Positions 15,289 through 24,980 of a DNA stretch of 64,000 nt are shown here, one piece after another. The stretch lies in assembly GCA_039720395.1 (NCBI GenBank), contig CM077832.1, forward strand, positions 33,242,853-33,306,852. The letters are read 5' to 3'. The DNA comes from Liquidambar formosana (taxonomy: Eukaryota > Streptophyta > Magnoliopsida > Saxifragales > Altingiaceae). The translations under genes and the position numbers were made by a program. Each line of letters starts with the position of its first letter. The first letter of the stretch is position 1. The notes beneath the pieces were generated by a model that saw only the letters and a program-made list of their open reading frames with translations, did not search any database and was not told the origin of the DNA.

Positions 15289-18200
15289 GTATTTGCTTAA
15301 CTTTTAAAACAAAGAAAAAAAATGAAAGAATAAAAGTCATGTGTTATGACTTTATGAGGTGGTCTTAGACCATTTTTTTATTTTAAAAAATACTTTATGA
15401 GATAATGACACAAACAAAAGGGGAAGCACCTCCCTCTACCATAGGCCTTATCAAAAGCCCAAAGCCCATGGGCGGTCCGATGCCTGAAGGAAAAAGTCCA
15501 GCCTGAGCCTAGCTCGAAGACCCTTGGGCTAGGCCTGGGCCTTTACTTGAAGCCTGAAGCCCGGCACGAAGCCTAACACTATAGCATAATATATCATTAT
15601 GAATATTTTCCAGTTTTTCGGAAAAGTATTTTTTAGTGATCACTTCTCAAATTAATACCAATAAAAGGGTATTTTTTGTTACCTTACAACCAATGGATAG
15701 TCAACTTAATACAAAATGACTACTAATGTACTTTGTTCTAGTATTACAATAGGAAGTGGTCACCAAAAGGTAATTTCTTACCTTTTTTTCTCTTTTGTTA
15801 CAACACTAATAGAAGGTTACTATGTCTTAGGCCCGAGGCTCGAAGCCTGAAGCCTGAAAAAGCATGAGCCTGTGGACTAGGCTTAGGTTTCACATTTTCC
15901 TTCATGGCTCGGCCCGATGAATAGTGCAAGCCCAAAAAGCTCGGCCTAGCCCAAGAAAAAATGCCCAAGCCCGGCCGATGCCGAGGCCTTCTACCGACAG
16001 AAAGGAAAAAAATGGGAAAAAAGGGTAAGCTGTTAGAGGCAGCCAGGCAGCCAAGTAGCCAAGGGGGTTTGACAAATCAATGATAACCGAGAGGACGACA
16101 ATGATGGCATAGCAGCAACATTGTTGATAAAAAAAAAAACAATATATGGCATGGCAACAACACACGAGTAGGTATGTTAGCCTTTCGTCGTCGTCGTTGT
16201 CGTTTTCTTCTTCTTCTTCTTCTGTGATGGTAGCAAGGATCGATGCCTGTGACAGAACGAACCAACTCCTATTCTTCTTTTTTCTTAGAAATTTCTTAAA
16301 AATAGTTCAAAATTTGTACCGATAGCATTTTAGATTGACGATATCATCAAAATATCGACCAATATCAATGAAATATCTCCCAAATGTCGATGGTAAATGG
16401 ATAAAAAATGGAAAAAGTTGCGGTTTATCGCGATATTGTCAAGATTTCTCGATATCTCATCGATATAGCAATATATCCACCGATAAACAACCAAAACAAA
16501 ATCGCCGAGAGATATCGTATCGACAAGGGTCGATACGGCGATATATCGGCGATATATCACCGGTATCGACGATTTTAAAGTCACTTCTTGCACATTTGAA
16601 GGAAGCCTCACTACAATGACTTTATGCATCTTTTTCTGTGCATTACTTGGGATGTTTTTGAGTATCTGTTCTTTTTGGTTGACTGGTAATTTTCCCCGAC
16701 CTTTATTTATCTTTTACTCTTTATGTATCAATCCCCTTCAAAAGTATAGGGGTTAAAGTCGTTTCTGTGGTGTTACAAATTTTTTTGTTTTTGTTTTTTG
16801 ATAAATAAGAATTTACTAAAAGAAAAATGAGGGAGAATACAAGCATGAGAAGTCCTTGTCAAAAAGAGAAAAATCCACAAAGGACTGGAGTCACAAAAGA
16901 AGAAAGAGCTCCATGGTGGTTAATGATTCTTGTAAAGGTTTCTAAAGACAACTCCTCTTTTAGCTGAAGAATTCTCATTTCCTTTGCCCGGCCTTTATAC
17001 CCAAGAGAAAGTATCATTGACCAAGGATGTGAAGTAAAAAATTTCTCTCAAATAATGGACATATTTCCAACTATCTTCCACCCTGTTTTTAGCCCATGAG
17101 ATAATTGAAGAGAGTCCCATAACGAATTTATCCTTTGCATACCTAAGGCCAAACAAAAAGGCAAGAACTTTTCTTTAAAAGAAAAGCCTTCATCTTTAGG
17201 CATGGAATACATGTAGAGAAAATTTCCTTCATGACCCCTAAAGATACCTCTTACTTCAATAGTACCCGAATTTCCAAGTGAACAAGCACAAAATTGAATT
17301 TGATCCTGTTGTGGGGAGAGGCCACTCACAAACTATGTTTACATTATTTAATTATTTTGGTGAGGTCTGGAAAATTGAAATTCACACTACTTTGCAGTCC
17401 ACTATAGTGAGGGTGAGGGAAAGAGGAATGCCCTTAAACACCTTTGAAGTCGCCCACAAAGAGGTTAAGATCCTTACATTATCCCACAAAACATTGATAT
17501 TCCCTCTCTTGCATTCAAAGATCTGAGTGTTTATTTCTCTCCAATTACTCCATGCTATAGCCATCATCCAACACTTCCATGAAACCTTTCCTCTCTTGCC
17601 ACCAAAACCTGTGAAGTCACCTCTAGATGTAGAGACTACAATATAAGAGCAAATGATTGATTGATTCACCATCTTTATAACCCATAACACATATTAGGGA
17701 ATAAAGCTTTATTGGGTCTTCTCTTTTAAAGTATGAAAGTATTTACCTTACCATGGGCCATAGTCCAAGTGAATGCTTTGTCTTTAGGAGGCACTTTAGA
17801 TTCCCCAATCAAACTTAGAATCAAAGGGAGGGGTTGAATGAAATAATGATTTACAAGAAAAGGAATCAGTAGACTTCATAACCCGACATTTCTTATCAAC
17901 ATAAGAAGGCTAAATATAGACCTCTTGATGGAGAAGGAGGGAAGAGAGCCCATCAACCTCATGGTCATTTAAGTTGCAAAAGAAATCAAAGTTTCAAGAA
18001 TGTCTACAGAGGGAGGAACTCTCGATATTGGCAATGGTTGCATTCTTATTTCTATCTAAAAGAAACAAATAAAGGAAAAGCAACTTGAAAGGAGAATTAC
18101 GGATCCAAGGTCTCCCAAAAGCGGATTTTAACACTATTACCAAGTACCGATCAGATACTTAACATGTTTAAAGAACTTAGGTAAACCTTGAATGATGAAT

Positions 18201-19757
18201 TTCCAAGGAGCCTGATGTGTTCTGTTTAATTTTTACTTGTGCATGTGAGTGTGTTGGGGGATTGCCTGCCTTTTTATGCATGATAGTATTTGTGTGGGTA
18301 GAGAGGATGGGAGTTCTTTTATTTATCTCTTTAATGTAGTACTGACCGCTTCCAAGCAGGCTACCTTTAGTTTAATATCACACCATTTTATGATGTCTCT
18401 AATTAGCTGATGTGCTGCAACCTCAGTCACCCTTGTTATAAAAATATAAATAAAAATTACTGGATTATCACACAGAAAGTAATTTAATGGTCCAAAAGGA
18501 GATAAAGATTTAATGATCATTATTGTTACCTCAGTTGTGCTTGTTGATGAAAAGAAGCCCTATGCCAACCCCTCCCCCACAAAAAAAAAAAAAAAAAAAA
18601 AACCACATTCACACGCCCCCCCTTCATGCATTTTTTTAAATCCAGATTTATAACAAATAGATTGATTGATTTATTTATTTTTCATCCTGGCAGAATGTGT
18701 GCGGACTGCCATTTACCTGGCACTCTTTGTATGTGGACTGACTGCACCACATGCTTTGAAAGTTGTGCAAGTACGGCGGGTGAATGTGGTTGTTTAGGAG
18801 GTGCTGGTGAAGCAGGGTTACCATTATTATTCATTATGGCTTTGATTGTGCTGGGACTCTTTACTTTGATTGGAATATTTTATAGCGTATTGGTGGCTAC
18901 GATGGTTGGACAACGGATATGGCAGCGGCATTATCACATACTTGCAAAAAGGATGCTAACAAAAGTGAGTCATAGTTACTTGTTTTCACTTTTCTAATCT
19001 ACATGCTGCAATTTTTTATATTGCCATATTTAATGGTTGCCATATTTAATGGTGCATGAGACCAACAAAGTGAAACTCAACAACTCAAAAATCCCTATTC
19101 CATGGTCTACCAAGTCCTTGATGAAAAGATGAAGGGAAACAACCTCTAGAGTGGGCTATGATAAGACCAACAATTTTCACTTGAAAGGGTAGATTAGATG
19201 AAAAATGAAGTTTTTTGGACTTTAATTGCATGCATGGGGTTTTTCATCATTTTTTTTTGTCATAATGTCTTTTTATAGTAACTCTGTGTGAGCAGGTTTC
19301 TTTTTCTTTAGACCCTTTCTTTTGCCTTTTTTTTTTCTTTTTGGGGTGGGGGTTTTTTGTTTTTTGTTTTTTTTTTTTTTTTGGGGGGGGGGGGGGGGGG
19401 GGAGTTGTCCATGAAAAGTCGTAAGGCTTCAGCTTCGTATTTCTGCCCCGTTCTTTTTGTGAATTCAACAAAATGATGTTGATAGTTTGCTTATTGGGAT
19501 TTTCATCTAGTGTGTTAATGAATTGTTTGGTTTCCACTAATTCTGACAAAGGATTGGAGCATTGTATATGTCCTCATTCATTTTTGTCATTACTATTTCT
19601 TCCTTTTCAATCAATCTTTGTTGTGAAAGTGCTTTAAACGGTTAATCAGGAATATGTGGTTGAGGATGTTGATGGTGAGATAACGGGATCTGATTGGACT
19701 GCCCCGCCTCTCCCACCTGAGCATGTTCAGCAGCTGAAGACGCTTGGACTTTTATGA
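2217..19757 (+). CDS. RING-CH (MARCH-type) membrane E3 ubiquitin ligase, 7 exons
   Basis: Exons are 2217-2340, 2877-2962, 8830-8976, 9112-9220, 12046-12169, 18694-18964 and 19650-19757. All introns are GT-AG and the phases join to a 969-nt frame (322 aa plus TGA). Residues 34-81 form a C4HC3 RING-CH finger: C34, C37, C49, C51, H59, C62, C78, C81. Hydrophobic spans near 110-131, 157-173 and 240-264 are probable membrane helices. A Cys-rich segment with a CLCCC motif lies near 185-230, and the tail is short and acidic. RING-CH proteins transfer ubiquitin from an E2 to membrane or luminal-pathway substrates; that role is family knowledge. Exon sequences are intact with no stops. Introns 2, 4 and 5 are 5867, 2825 and 6524 nt and full of transposon insertions. 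A plant homologue group of about this length exists, but I do not assign a symbol. The start is the first ATG of exon 1, followed by an acidic N-terminus. Confidence 0.92.
3701..3966. mobile_element. Stowaway-type MITE (Tc1/mariner) in intron 2
   Basis: The element begins CTCCTTCCTTCCCAAA and ends TTTGGGAC...GGGACGGAGGGAG. These ends are inverted copies of the Stowaway consensus CTCCCTCCGTCCC and are flanked by TA on both sides (3699-3700 and 3967-3968). Length is 266 bp, typical for the family. It has no coding capacity. Confidence 0.85.
4116..5830 (-). mobile_element. tRNA-derived SINE split by a MULE insertion
   Basis: Read on the minus strand, 5773-5830 is a SINE head with an A-box-like TAGCTCAATTGGCAAGGG. 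The segment ending at 4280 continues from the B-box-like GGGTTCA region through the body to a poly-A tail (poly-T at 4118-4137 on the plus strand). A sister copy lies at 8250-8433 and shares the body sequence. The two halves are separated by 1483 bp of inserted DNA. Confidence 0.65.
4281..5763. mobile_element. MULE-like element inserted in the SINE
   Basis: The left end reads CAAAGTTCAAAGTCTCGG and the right end, reverse-complemented, reads ATGGTTCAAAGTCTCGG, giving terminal inverted repeats. The flanks are GAACTCAGG (4272-4280) and GAACCCAGG (5764-5772), a 9-bp target duplication with one mismatch, the length expected of Mutator-like elements. Near 4310-4510 it is rich in CTCGAGATC and CGATAC motifs, then turns AT-rich. 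No transposase frame was recognised, so it is presumably non-autonomous. Confidence 0.65.
6600..6880 (+). pseudogene. LINE (non-LTR) ORF2 C-terminal relic
   Basis: One plus frame, with stops, gives the peptides [16 protein letters not shown] and [16 protein letters not shown]. These resemble the plant LINE region after the zf-RVT domain (RN-RIFED---LW...). It lies in intron 2 of the RING-CH gene, in sense orientation. It is short, frameshifted and too degraded to delimit exactly. Confidence 0.45.
7217..7690 (-). pseudogene. LINE-encoded RNase H-like domain, 5'-truncated
   Basis: An uninterrupted 157-codon frame carries [20 protein letters not shown], then [13 protein letters not shown] and VVEGDSSNV. 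These match the RVT_3 RNase H-like domain at the end of plant LINE ORF2, with the first three acidic catalytic positions (D, E, D) kept. The last motif of the domain is missing. The upstream [20 protein letters not shown] is the usual linker from zf-RVT to RNase H. No reverse transcriptase is attached. It is antisense to the host gene inside intron 2. Confidence 0.75.
8250..8433 (-). mobile_element. tRNA-derived SINE copy (truncated head)
   Basis: The minus strand runs from GGCAAGGGACATGCCTC through a B-box-like GAGTTCAACTC to a short A-rich tail (ACCAAAAAAGGG). It matches the split SINE at 4116-5830 over most of its body, including the stretch encoding nothing but sharing CATGGTTCTCATGG. The A-box part of the head is missing on the right side. 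Confidence 0.6.
10073..10579. mobile_element. Long-TIR MITE or foldback element in intron 4
   Basis: The ends GGTAAATTGCACTTTAGGG and CCCTAAAGTGCAATTTACC are perfect inverted repeats. Inversion continues inward through the motifs AATTATTAATTGAG, GGTTTTCAAAACC and AGATGTTGATAGGGG, so most of the 507 bp can fold into one hairpin. Both flanks are A-rich (AAAAAAAGAA on the left, AAAAGAAAA on the right), so the target duplication is ambiguous. Confidence 0.7.
12840..13400 (+). pseudogene. LINE zf-RVT region relic
   Basis: The frame from 12879 reads [20 protein letters not shown] and continues with [13 protein letters not shown]. This is the C-x-E...H-L-L-x-C...LW signature of the zinc-knuckle region after plant LINE reverse transcriptases. 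Around 13095-13150 another frame gives [16 protein letters not shown], the usual next segment. The fragment is frameshifted and sits sense-oriented in intron 5. The boundary on the right is uncertain. Confidence 0.6.
14671..14815. mobile_element. Small hairpin MITE nested in the MULE
   Basis: TCATGTGTGGGATATCCC at the left pairs with GGGATATCCCGCACATGA at the right. Pairing continues through CCGTTCGAT and ATCGGTGAGCGACAC to a short GC-rich loop. The 145 bp are nearly one continuous palindrome, much more GC-rich than the surroundings. It is flanked by (TA)n(CA)n on the left and (TA)n on the right. Confidence 0.65.
14861..15243. mobile_element. 383-bp TIR element with internal short repeats
   Basis: The ends AATGATCCTATCAGCACGTG and (reverse-complemented right end) AATGATTCGATCAACATGTG continue as matching TATAGGCTTATATCAG, giving a roughly 44-bp TIR. 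The interior repeats variants of TCAATTGTAGGTTTGTAG several times. It is flanked by (TA)n tracts, so the target site was probably a TA repeat. Confidence 0.65.
17048..17690 (-). pseudogene. LINE zf-RVT tail and RNase H-like relic
   Basis: The minus frame at 17690-17382 gives [20 protein letters not shown] then [14 protein letters not shown] and FKGIPLS, the standard plant LINE segment after zf-RVT. The frame at 17329-17048 continues with [17 protein letters not shown] and a [10 protein letters not shown] motif of the RNase H-like domain. The first catalytic Asp of the FDG motif is lost (CAC replaces DGC). It is antisense in intron 5 of the RING-CH gene and lacks reverse transcriptase. Confidence 0.7.
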
Positions 19758-20002
19758 ATTTAAAGGGGTCATCTCTCACAAGTGACAGGAAAAAAAACAT
19801 GATGTATAGATGGACTGGCTCTCTATTTTGGTAAGCCAGTATTAGCAATTGGCTTTTGATTGTTATGCTGTCTAGTCCAGAAGAATTATTGAATTATTGA
19901 GTAAGAACATCTGAAATGCACGTGATGTTTTCAGTTATGTTTAGAAATTGTGAATGATGTCTGTAAAAGAATAACTGTAATATTTCCCCTCCTTGAATCA
20001 TA

Positions 20003-20008
20003 AATAAA
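20003..20008 (+). terminator. Candidate polyadenylation signal of the RING-CH gene
   Basis: AATAAA occurs 246 bases after the stop codon at 19755-19757, a normal plant 3' UTR distance, and is followed by T-rich DNA. The true cleavage site cannot be read from sequence alone. Confidence 0.5.
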
Positions 20009-20059
20009 TGACAAGAAGTTTCCAGTGATATTTTTCAATGGCGTTGGCTTCCTGAAGCT

Positions 20060-21814
20060 TGAATATTGTGGATTGCATCCCAGAATCACCTCTTAGGGTC
20101 AAGAATATGCTACTCTGGTATTATTATGTAGTTTGATGTTCCCGCCCACACTCTTCACTACCCATCGGAGATTTTGGTTTCTGACAGCATAGAATTAGAT
20201 TTTTTTTGTTTTTAGTTTTATTTTTGTGGGATGAATAATTGAATATGGTTGGTGAATTGAAATATTTAGCAACTTTTTTTTGCAATTCTAATAAAAAGAA
20301 ATATCTGTACCTTCTTGTACAAGTTTGTTTAGGGTCAAGAGTACATACTGCTGGGGTGATGGTTCCTGACTTCTTGTGAATTTTTTCCATAGTAGGGTTG
20401 GAGATTGTTGATGGTTGATGGACTTTGAAAACCCTGGAAAATATCCCAGTTTTATCTTCTTTGTACAACTTCCTACGTGTTTTGTTTTATATAAAGTTTT
20501 GTTTTCTTGTCTCCTCACTTAGTGTGTTCAAGATGTAATGGGTGGTTCTCTTCTGCCTCCAAAGTCTGAGAGCCATGAGGCTGCTTCTGCTATCTTGGGT
20601 GGGTGCCCAAAGCCATTGGGCCGGGCCGAGGGCCATGTCTTCTTGGGCATTATGGTTGGGACGACCGGTCTGCGTTATGGTGTGAACCCGGTCCACTCGT
20701 CCCTTCTAACGGTGATGTGCTTTTTGCCCTAATTTGAATTTTTCTTATTTTACTTAGAATAATTATCAAGTTATGGAGAGGATTGTGCTTTACATAGATC
20801 AACTATGGATTCATAACAAATTAACAATGCCCAATATTAGTTGGTTTCATGAAAGAAACCCCATATTATAAAACCTCAGAAAAATTAAAGACCATACACA
20901 ATATATGGATTTAGAATAACTGGATCAGAAATGAAAGTAAAATATGAAAATTGAAAGTAATATTTGCTTTTCAAAAATTACTTTTCTACGGCCTAATCAA
21001 ACATGACTTCTTGTCTTGTTTTATATTTTTACTTCATACATATATTTTTTTGGAGCTTTTATAAGCAAAATAAGAATTTTCAAGGTAGGGCAAATTACAT
21101 GTAACCCTTTGAACTATAGGTCAATTTCACAAAATACTCTAAATTTCATAATTGAAGAAATAACTCCTTGAATTATTAAATTATAACACTTAGCCCTTTC
21201 TGTCAAATTTAATGCTATTTTTTTTTCCCCTCAAATTTTTGTGTAATTTATGATCATTTTTCTTGAAAATTAATGCTTAAACCGACTAAAAAAGGCTAAT
21301 TAGGCATTGAATTGGTTCAATTGTATAATCTGATATTCACATGATCTATTTTTGTTCAATTTCTAATACAAATAGATGGATATGAAGTGTCGTAATTAAA
21401 TTCAAGGATTAGTGATTCGGTTTTGAAGTTCAGAGGAATTTTGTACAATTGATCTATAATTAAGAGAAATTCGGTATAATTTAGATGGAAATTCTAGAAA
21501 AAACCATGAGGGCTGGTCCAAGTAATCATGGGTATTCTTGCTTGGGTTTTAAGTTCAACTCTCACTAGTCACCACTCCGTCTCAGGTTCATCTCTATAGA
21601 CTTTGTCATATAATGATCATGTGCCCAAAAATATTAATTAGATGCCTAAGCTTTTCAAAAACTCTTGATATATATAAAGAAAAAAAAAATTATTTGTTTA
21701 GACTCTATAAAAGGGAATTGGATTCAATACTGAGTTAATAAAATTCAACAATATGCCAAAATAATCTATACCTTCAAATGAAAGATTAAATAATTTGAAT
21801 TAAAAGTTAAAAAT
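20060..21814. other. Intergenic, no gene recognised
   Basis: Open frames at 20124-20732 show no recognisable motif and look incidental. A region around 21086-21480 has partly inverted ends (GGCAAATTACATGTAACC at the left, GTACAATTGATCTATAATT at the right) and may be an eroded foldback element, but I could not delimit it. Confidence 0.4.
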
Positions 21815-21936
21815 GTGCCATGTAAAAGCACCGTCCTCTGAGAATTATACGGTGAGTCTTGTAGGTTTCCGCAAGGTGCCATGTAAAAGCACCGTCCTCT
21901 GAGAATTATACGGTGAGTCTTGTAGGTTTCCGCAAG
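21815..21936. repeat. Perfect 61-bp tandem duplication
   Basis: The unit starting GTGCCATGTAAAAGCACC and ending GTTTCCGCAAG occurs twice head to tail (21815-21875 and 21876-21936). I see no differences between the copies, so the duplication is probably recent or an assembly artefact. Confidence 0.9.
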
Positions 21937-22172
21937 TGAGAGTGCTACGGCGACATGCCGACATGTGAGTGGATGAGTGAGACAGAGAAAGACTAGGTTC
22001 GTCCCACCCGTGACTGACCAACCATGTGATCACCATGTGCTATTCATATAATTTACAATTTTTTAAAGGGCAGAGAAAAGGCATAGACAAAAAAATAAAA
22101 TAATAATGTTAACCCCACCATTGAGGCATTATTTTCTCAAGTTAGGTTTTTTTATAATTAACTTTTAGTAGT

Positions 22173-22207
<35 letters not shown>

Positions 22208-22819
22208 TTTTTTTAATTGCATAATTGACTTAGATTCCTAGTACTTACGCCCAATCAATCCACCAACCAGACCCGCTAATTTTGATTCAGTGCAAAGAAT
22301 TTTATGAAGCCTCAAGTTGATTAAATGTTGGAATAATTTGGCAGAATTTGAAACATCTCTATTTATTTATTTATTTATTCTTGTACCAATAAGGTACTAA
22401 AAAATTTAGTCATTGCCCACTACCCAACTTGCACTAATAAACACCAAGGATACATAAACTCAATTATTGACCGACTCTAGAGCCTTAGGGTCTGTTTAGA
22501 AATTTTAAAAATTGGATTAAATTTAGTCTAATTCATAACTGTTATCTGATTTTTAAATAAATCAATTAACAATCACGGTTTGTTTGAAAGAAAAAAAAAT
22601 TGTATTTATATTTTAATTTCAAAAGAAATTGATTAGCAGAGAAAAAATACTTAACTAAGAATGAGAAATCAAAACTGATTATACTTATTTTTAGTCGATT
22701 AAGTTTTCAGATTTGTCAAATAACCCCTAAAAAAGAGTGAGAATCAAACCCAAGTGGCCAAGACAAGACTATTCCATGAGATTGTAATTGTTTAGATAGT
22801 AATAGCACAATAATTTTTT

Positions 22820-23142
22820 GGACACTACTTGCCTCCACCTTAAGGTGAAGGAGTTCCTTCTCACCTTAATTCATATTCTGCCACGCGTTATAAATATTTT
22901 AGAAAAATATAAATTCAAAAATACAAACAAATAAATAAGTTAATATGGATATGTGAATACACATTCATTTTAACATAAACATGTAATATTTAAATATAAA
23001 TTTATGAAAATGTGTTTATAATTATGTAAACATAGGAATGCATGTACACAATTAATTCTTCTTATTTATTTAGACAAGTGGTGAAATATGAGAAGGAAGG
23101 GGAAAGAGTTCCTCCACCCAAGCGTGGAGTCAAGTATTTTCC
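22820..23142. mobile_element. MULE-type MITE, copy 1 of family GGACACTACTTG
   Basis: The ends GGACACTACTTGCCTCCACC and GGAGTCAAGTATTTTCC are inverted. The element is flanked on both sides by TAATTTTTT (22811-22819 and 23143-23151), a perfect 9-bp duplication. A second copy in opposite orientation lies at 35379-35698. The interior is AT-rich and non-coding. Confidence 0.75.
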
Positions 23143-23151
23143 TAATTTTTT

Positions 23152-23870
23152 TAGGGATGCAAAATAAAAAATTAAAAAAAAAATTTCAAATTTCAAAAGG
23201 CATATTATCAGCCACAAAAAAAAAAAAGAAAAAAAAAAGGCGCTTTACAAAGCGTACACAACGGTCTCTGAGCCCTTGAAATCCTAAAAGCTTAAACCCC
23301 ACTTTTCCCTGGCTTTTTCTCTCCTGTGGTTTCTTTCTTCAAACGGTTTTGAAAAACCAGAACTGTACAGCACTGAATTACCAAAGTACCCTTTGGGCGG
23401 CCACCGACTCCAGAAAACCTTTCGGAGACTTGGATTTCCCATTCGGTGGGTTCGTGACAGAAAACCACTACCTGATTTCTGTTACAATGACCAAACTATC
23501 CCTACTCGCAGATTTATGCTTTAATTTGATAGCTGAGTTTGGGCATTACTAATTCAAAATTAAATAATTCAAAAAATTTCACTTGAAATTGAAGACATTA
23601 ATTCATGCTTTGAATTGACAAATTCAAAAAAATGATGATCGTTATAAAAAATAAAAGTAGAAATTCAAAATAGTGGCGTTTCAATAATTAGATAGATTCT
23701 AATTTTGATGAATATTATAATTCAAGGTGATCGATTTATGTATTCAACATTATGTTTTTTCAACTGTTTGATTTTGAATTAGACACACAAATAAGGCCTT
23801 TTTTTTTTTGTTTTTATTTTTTTTACTTAGAGATTTCAACCCCTTAACTCTCCTATTCAATGGGAGAACG

Positions 23871-23913
<43 letters not shown>

Positions 23914-24600
23914 CTAGGTTAGTATGCCATTGGTTATAATTAAAAGGAGTTTATTGGGTCTAGCGAAGTTATTGGAAAGAAAATAAAAAATATTCTACCC
24001 TCCAATTGGATTAAGATAAAGATTTGATGGCTAATTGAATTTTTTGCATGCATAGTTGAATAATCTCTGATAAACCTAGTCATCGACTAAGTTCACACGG
24101 GACACTAAATGACGTGGAGTGGGCCACTGGTTTTCTTCTTCTTCTTCTTCTTTAATTCATGGGTATCATCTCAATAATAAATATTTGAATTCTTTACTAA
24201 TCAGCATACTAATCCAAGTGCTCGCATGCTTTGCAAGTATCCGTAATATAATACGTCATGAAAACATAAAATTTAGGGGAAAAGGGATAATTATTTTTAT
24301 TTTTTATCGATATTTTAATTTTTGGAGAGGTAACAATTATTTATTTTAAGGTAAGTAATTCTAGAAGCATGCATTGATTGAGTGAAAAATTCCCTATTGA
24401 AAGTTCTTCTATGGGTTGGTGAGGACATCCTTTAATTTAAACCATGAATATATGAAGTGTACCTTCCCGATAAAGTCCACAGGAATTAAGAACCCCAAAA
24501 ACCCAAAACATGTCCAAAACCACCTAACCAGCAGCACGCACAACATAAAATAATATATACTAGTAATGTGAAAAACCATCAACCTTATCCACGATGATGT
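23152..24600. other. Intergenic AT-rich DNA with microsatellites
   Basis: No gene is seen. The stretch has poly-A tracts near 23216-23240, a (TA)n run at 23873-23910 and a (TTC)n run near 24131-24150. Confidence 0.5.
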
Positions 24601-24626
24601 AACTGCCCCATTTCATGGTCTCCCCT

Positions 24627-24634
24627 TATAAATA
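24627..24634 (+). promoter_or_regulatory. TATA box of the 24.7-kb small gene
   Basis: TATAAATA lies 92 bases upstream of the ATG at 24726. It is followed by a GA-rich leader (GAGAGAGAGAGAG) typical of plant 5' UTRs. Confidence 0.7.
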
Positions 24635-24725
24635 GCCCACAGGCCATGTCACCCGTCCATTAAGGTTTCAAAAGGTGGGAGAGAAATTAATTGACTTCTA
24701 GAGAGAGAGAGAATTTGAGAGAGAG

Positions 24726-24980
24726 ATGACAGATATAGCTATGTTAGTTGCAGAGGAGTATGAGAGGAGGATGAGCAACTCAGGGAAGAGTGGTGGTGCT
24801 TATGGAGAAGATGAGGTTGGCTTGGCTTCTTGTGTGTCAGTTTTGGCAAAGGGGTTTGGTGGGTCTTCCTCTTGGTTGAAGAACAAGATTGGACAAGAGA
24901 AGATGGAGATGCTAAAGTGGGTCTTGGAGCCTAGAAGCCAGATTGGTCTTGCAGCCTTCAATGGCTTTTTCTCTGCTTGA
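24726..24980 (+). CDS. Small plant protein of unknown function, 84 aa
   Basis: This is a single-exon frame of 84 residues and I do not recognise a named domain. It starts MTDIAMLVAEEYERRM, has a Gly/Ser-rich middle, and ends with LKWVLEPRSQIGLAAFNGFF before SA. There is no signal peptide or membrane span. Support for a real gene comes from the well-placed TATA box at 24627, the GA-rich leader with the ATG directly after GAGAGAGAG, GC content higher than the surroundings, and a protein-like composition with a patterned C-terminal tail. It vaguely resembles small stress-responsive plant proteins that share an AMLVAEE-like start and an AAFNG/FDGFFSA-like end; that is memory-based and not verified. 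There are no neighbours within 2 kb. Confidence 0.75.
   Translation: MTDIAMLVAEEYERRMSNSGKSGGAYGEDEVGLASCVSVLAKGFGGSSSWLKNKIGQEKMEMLKWVLEPRSQIGLAAFNGFFSA

Larger units (their letters stand above)
14129..16586. mobile_element. MULE-like element with nested MITEs in intron 5
   Basis: The left end AAGGACTTTAATATCGATAT pairs with the reverse complement of the right end, AAGTGACTTTAAAATCG. Both termini are rich in GATATATCG motifs. The flanks CTTGCATAC (14120-14128) and CTTGCACAT (16587-16595) look like a 9-bp target duplication with two mismatches, as expected of an old Mutator-like insertion. The 2458 bp contain two further hairpin elements, (TA)n tracts and a GGCC/GCCC-rich segment (15440-15990), but no transposase frame. 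Confidence 0.6.

Noticed and set aside
20538..20732. 64-codon frame downstream of the RING-CH gene
   Set aside because: No motif, overlaps minus-strand frames of similar length, and nothing marks a promoter; likely chance.
21845..22036. 63-codon minus-strand frame
   Set aside because: Arises from the 61-bp tandem duplication.
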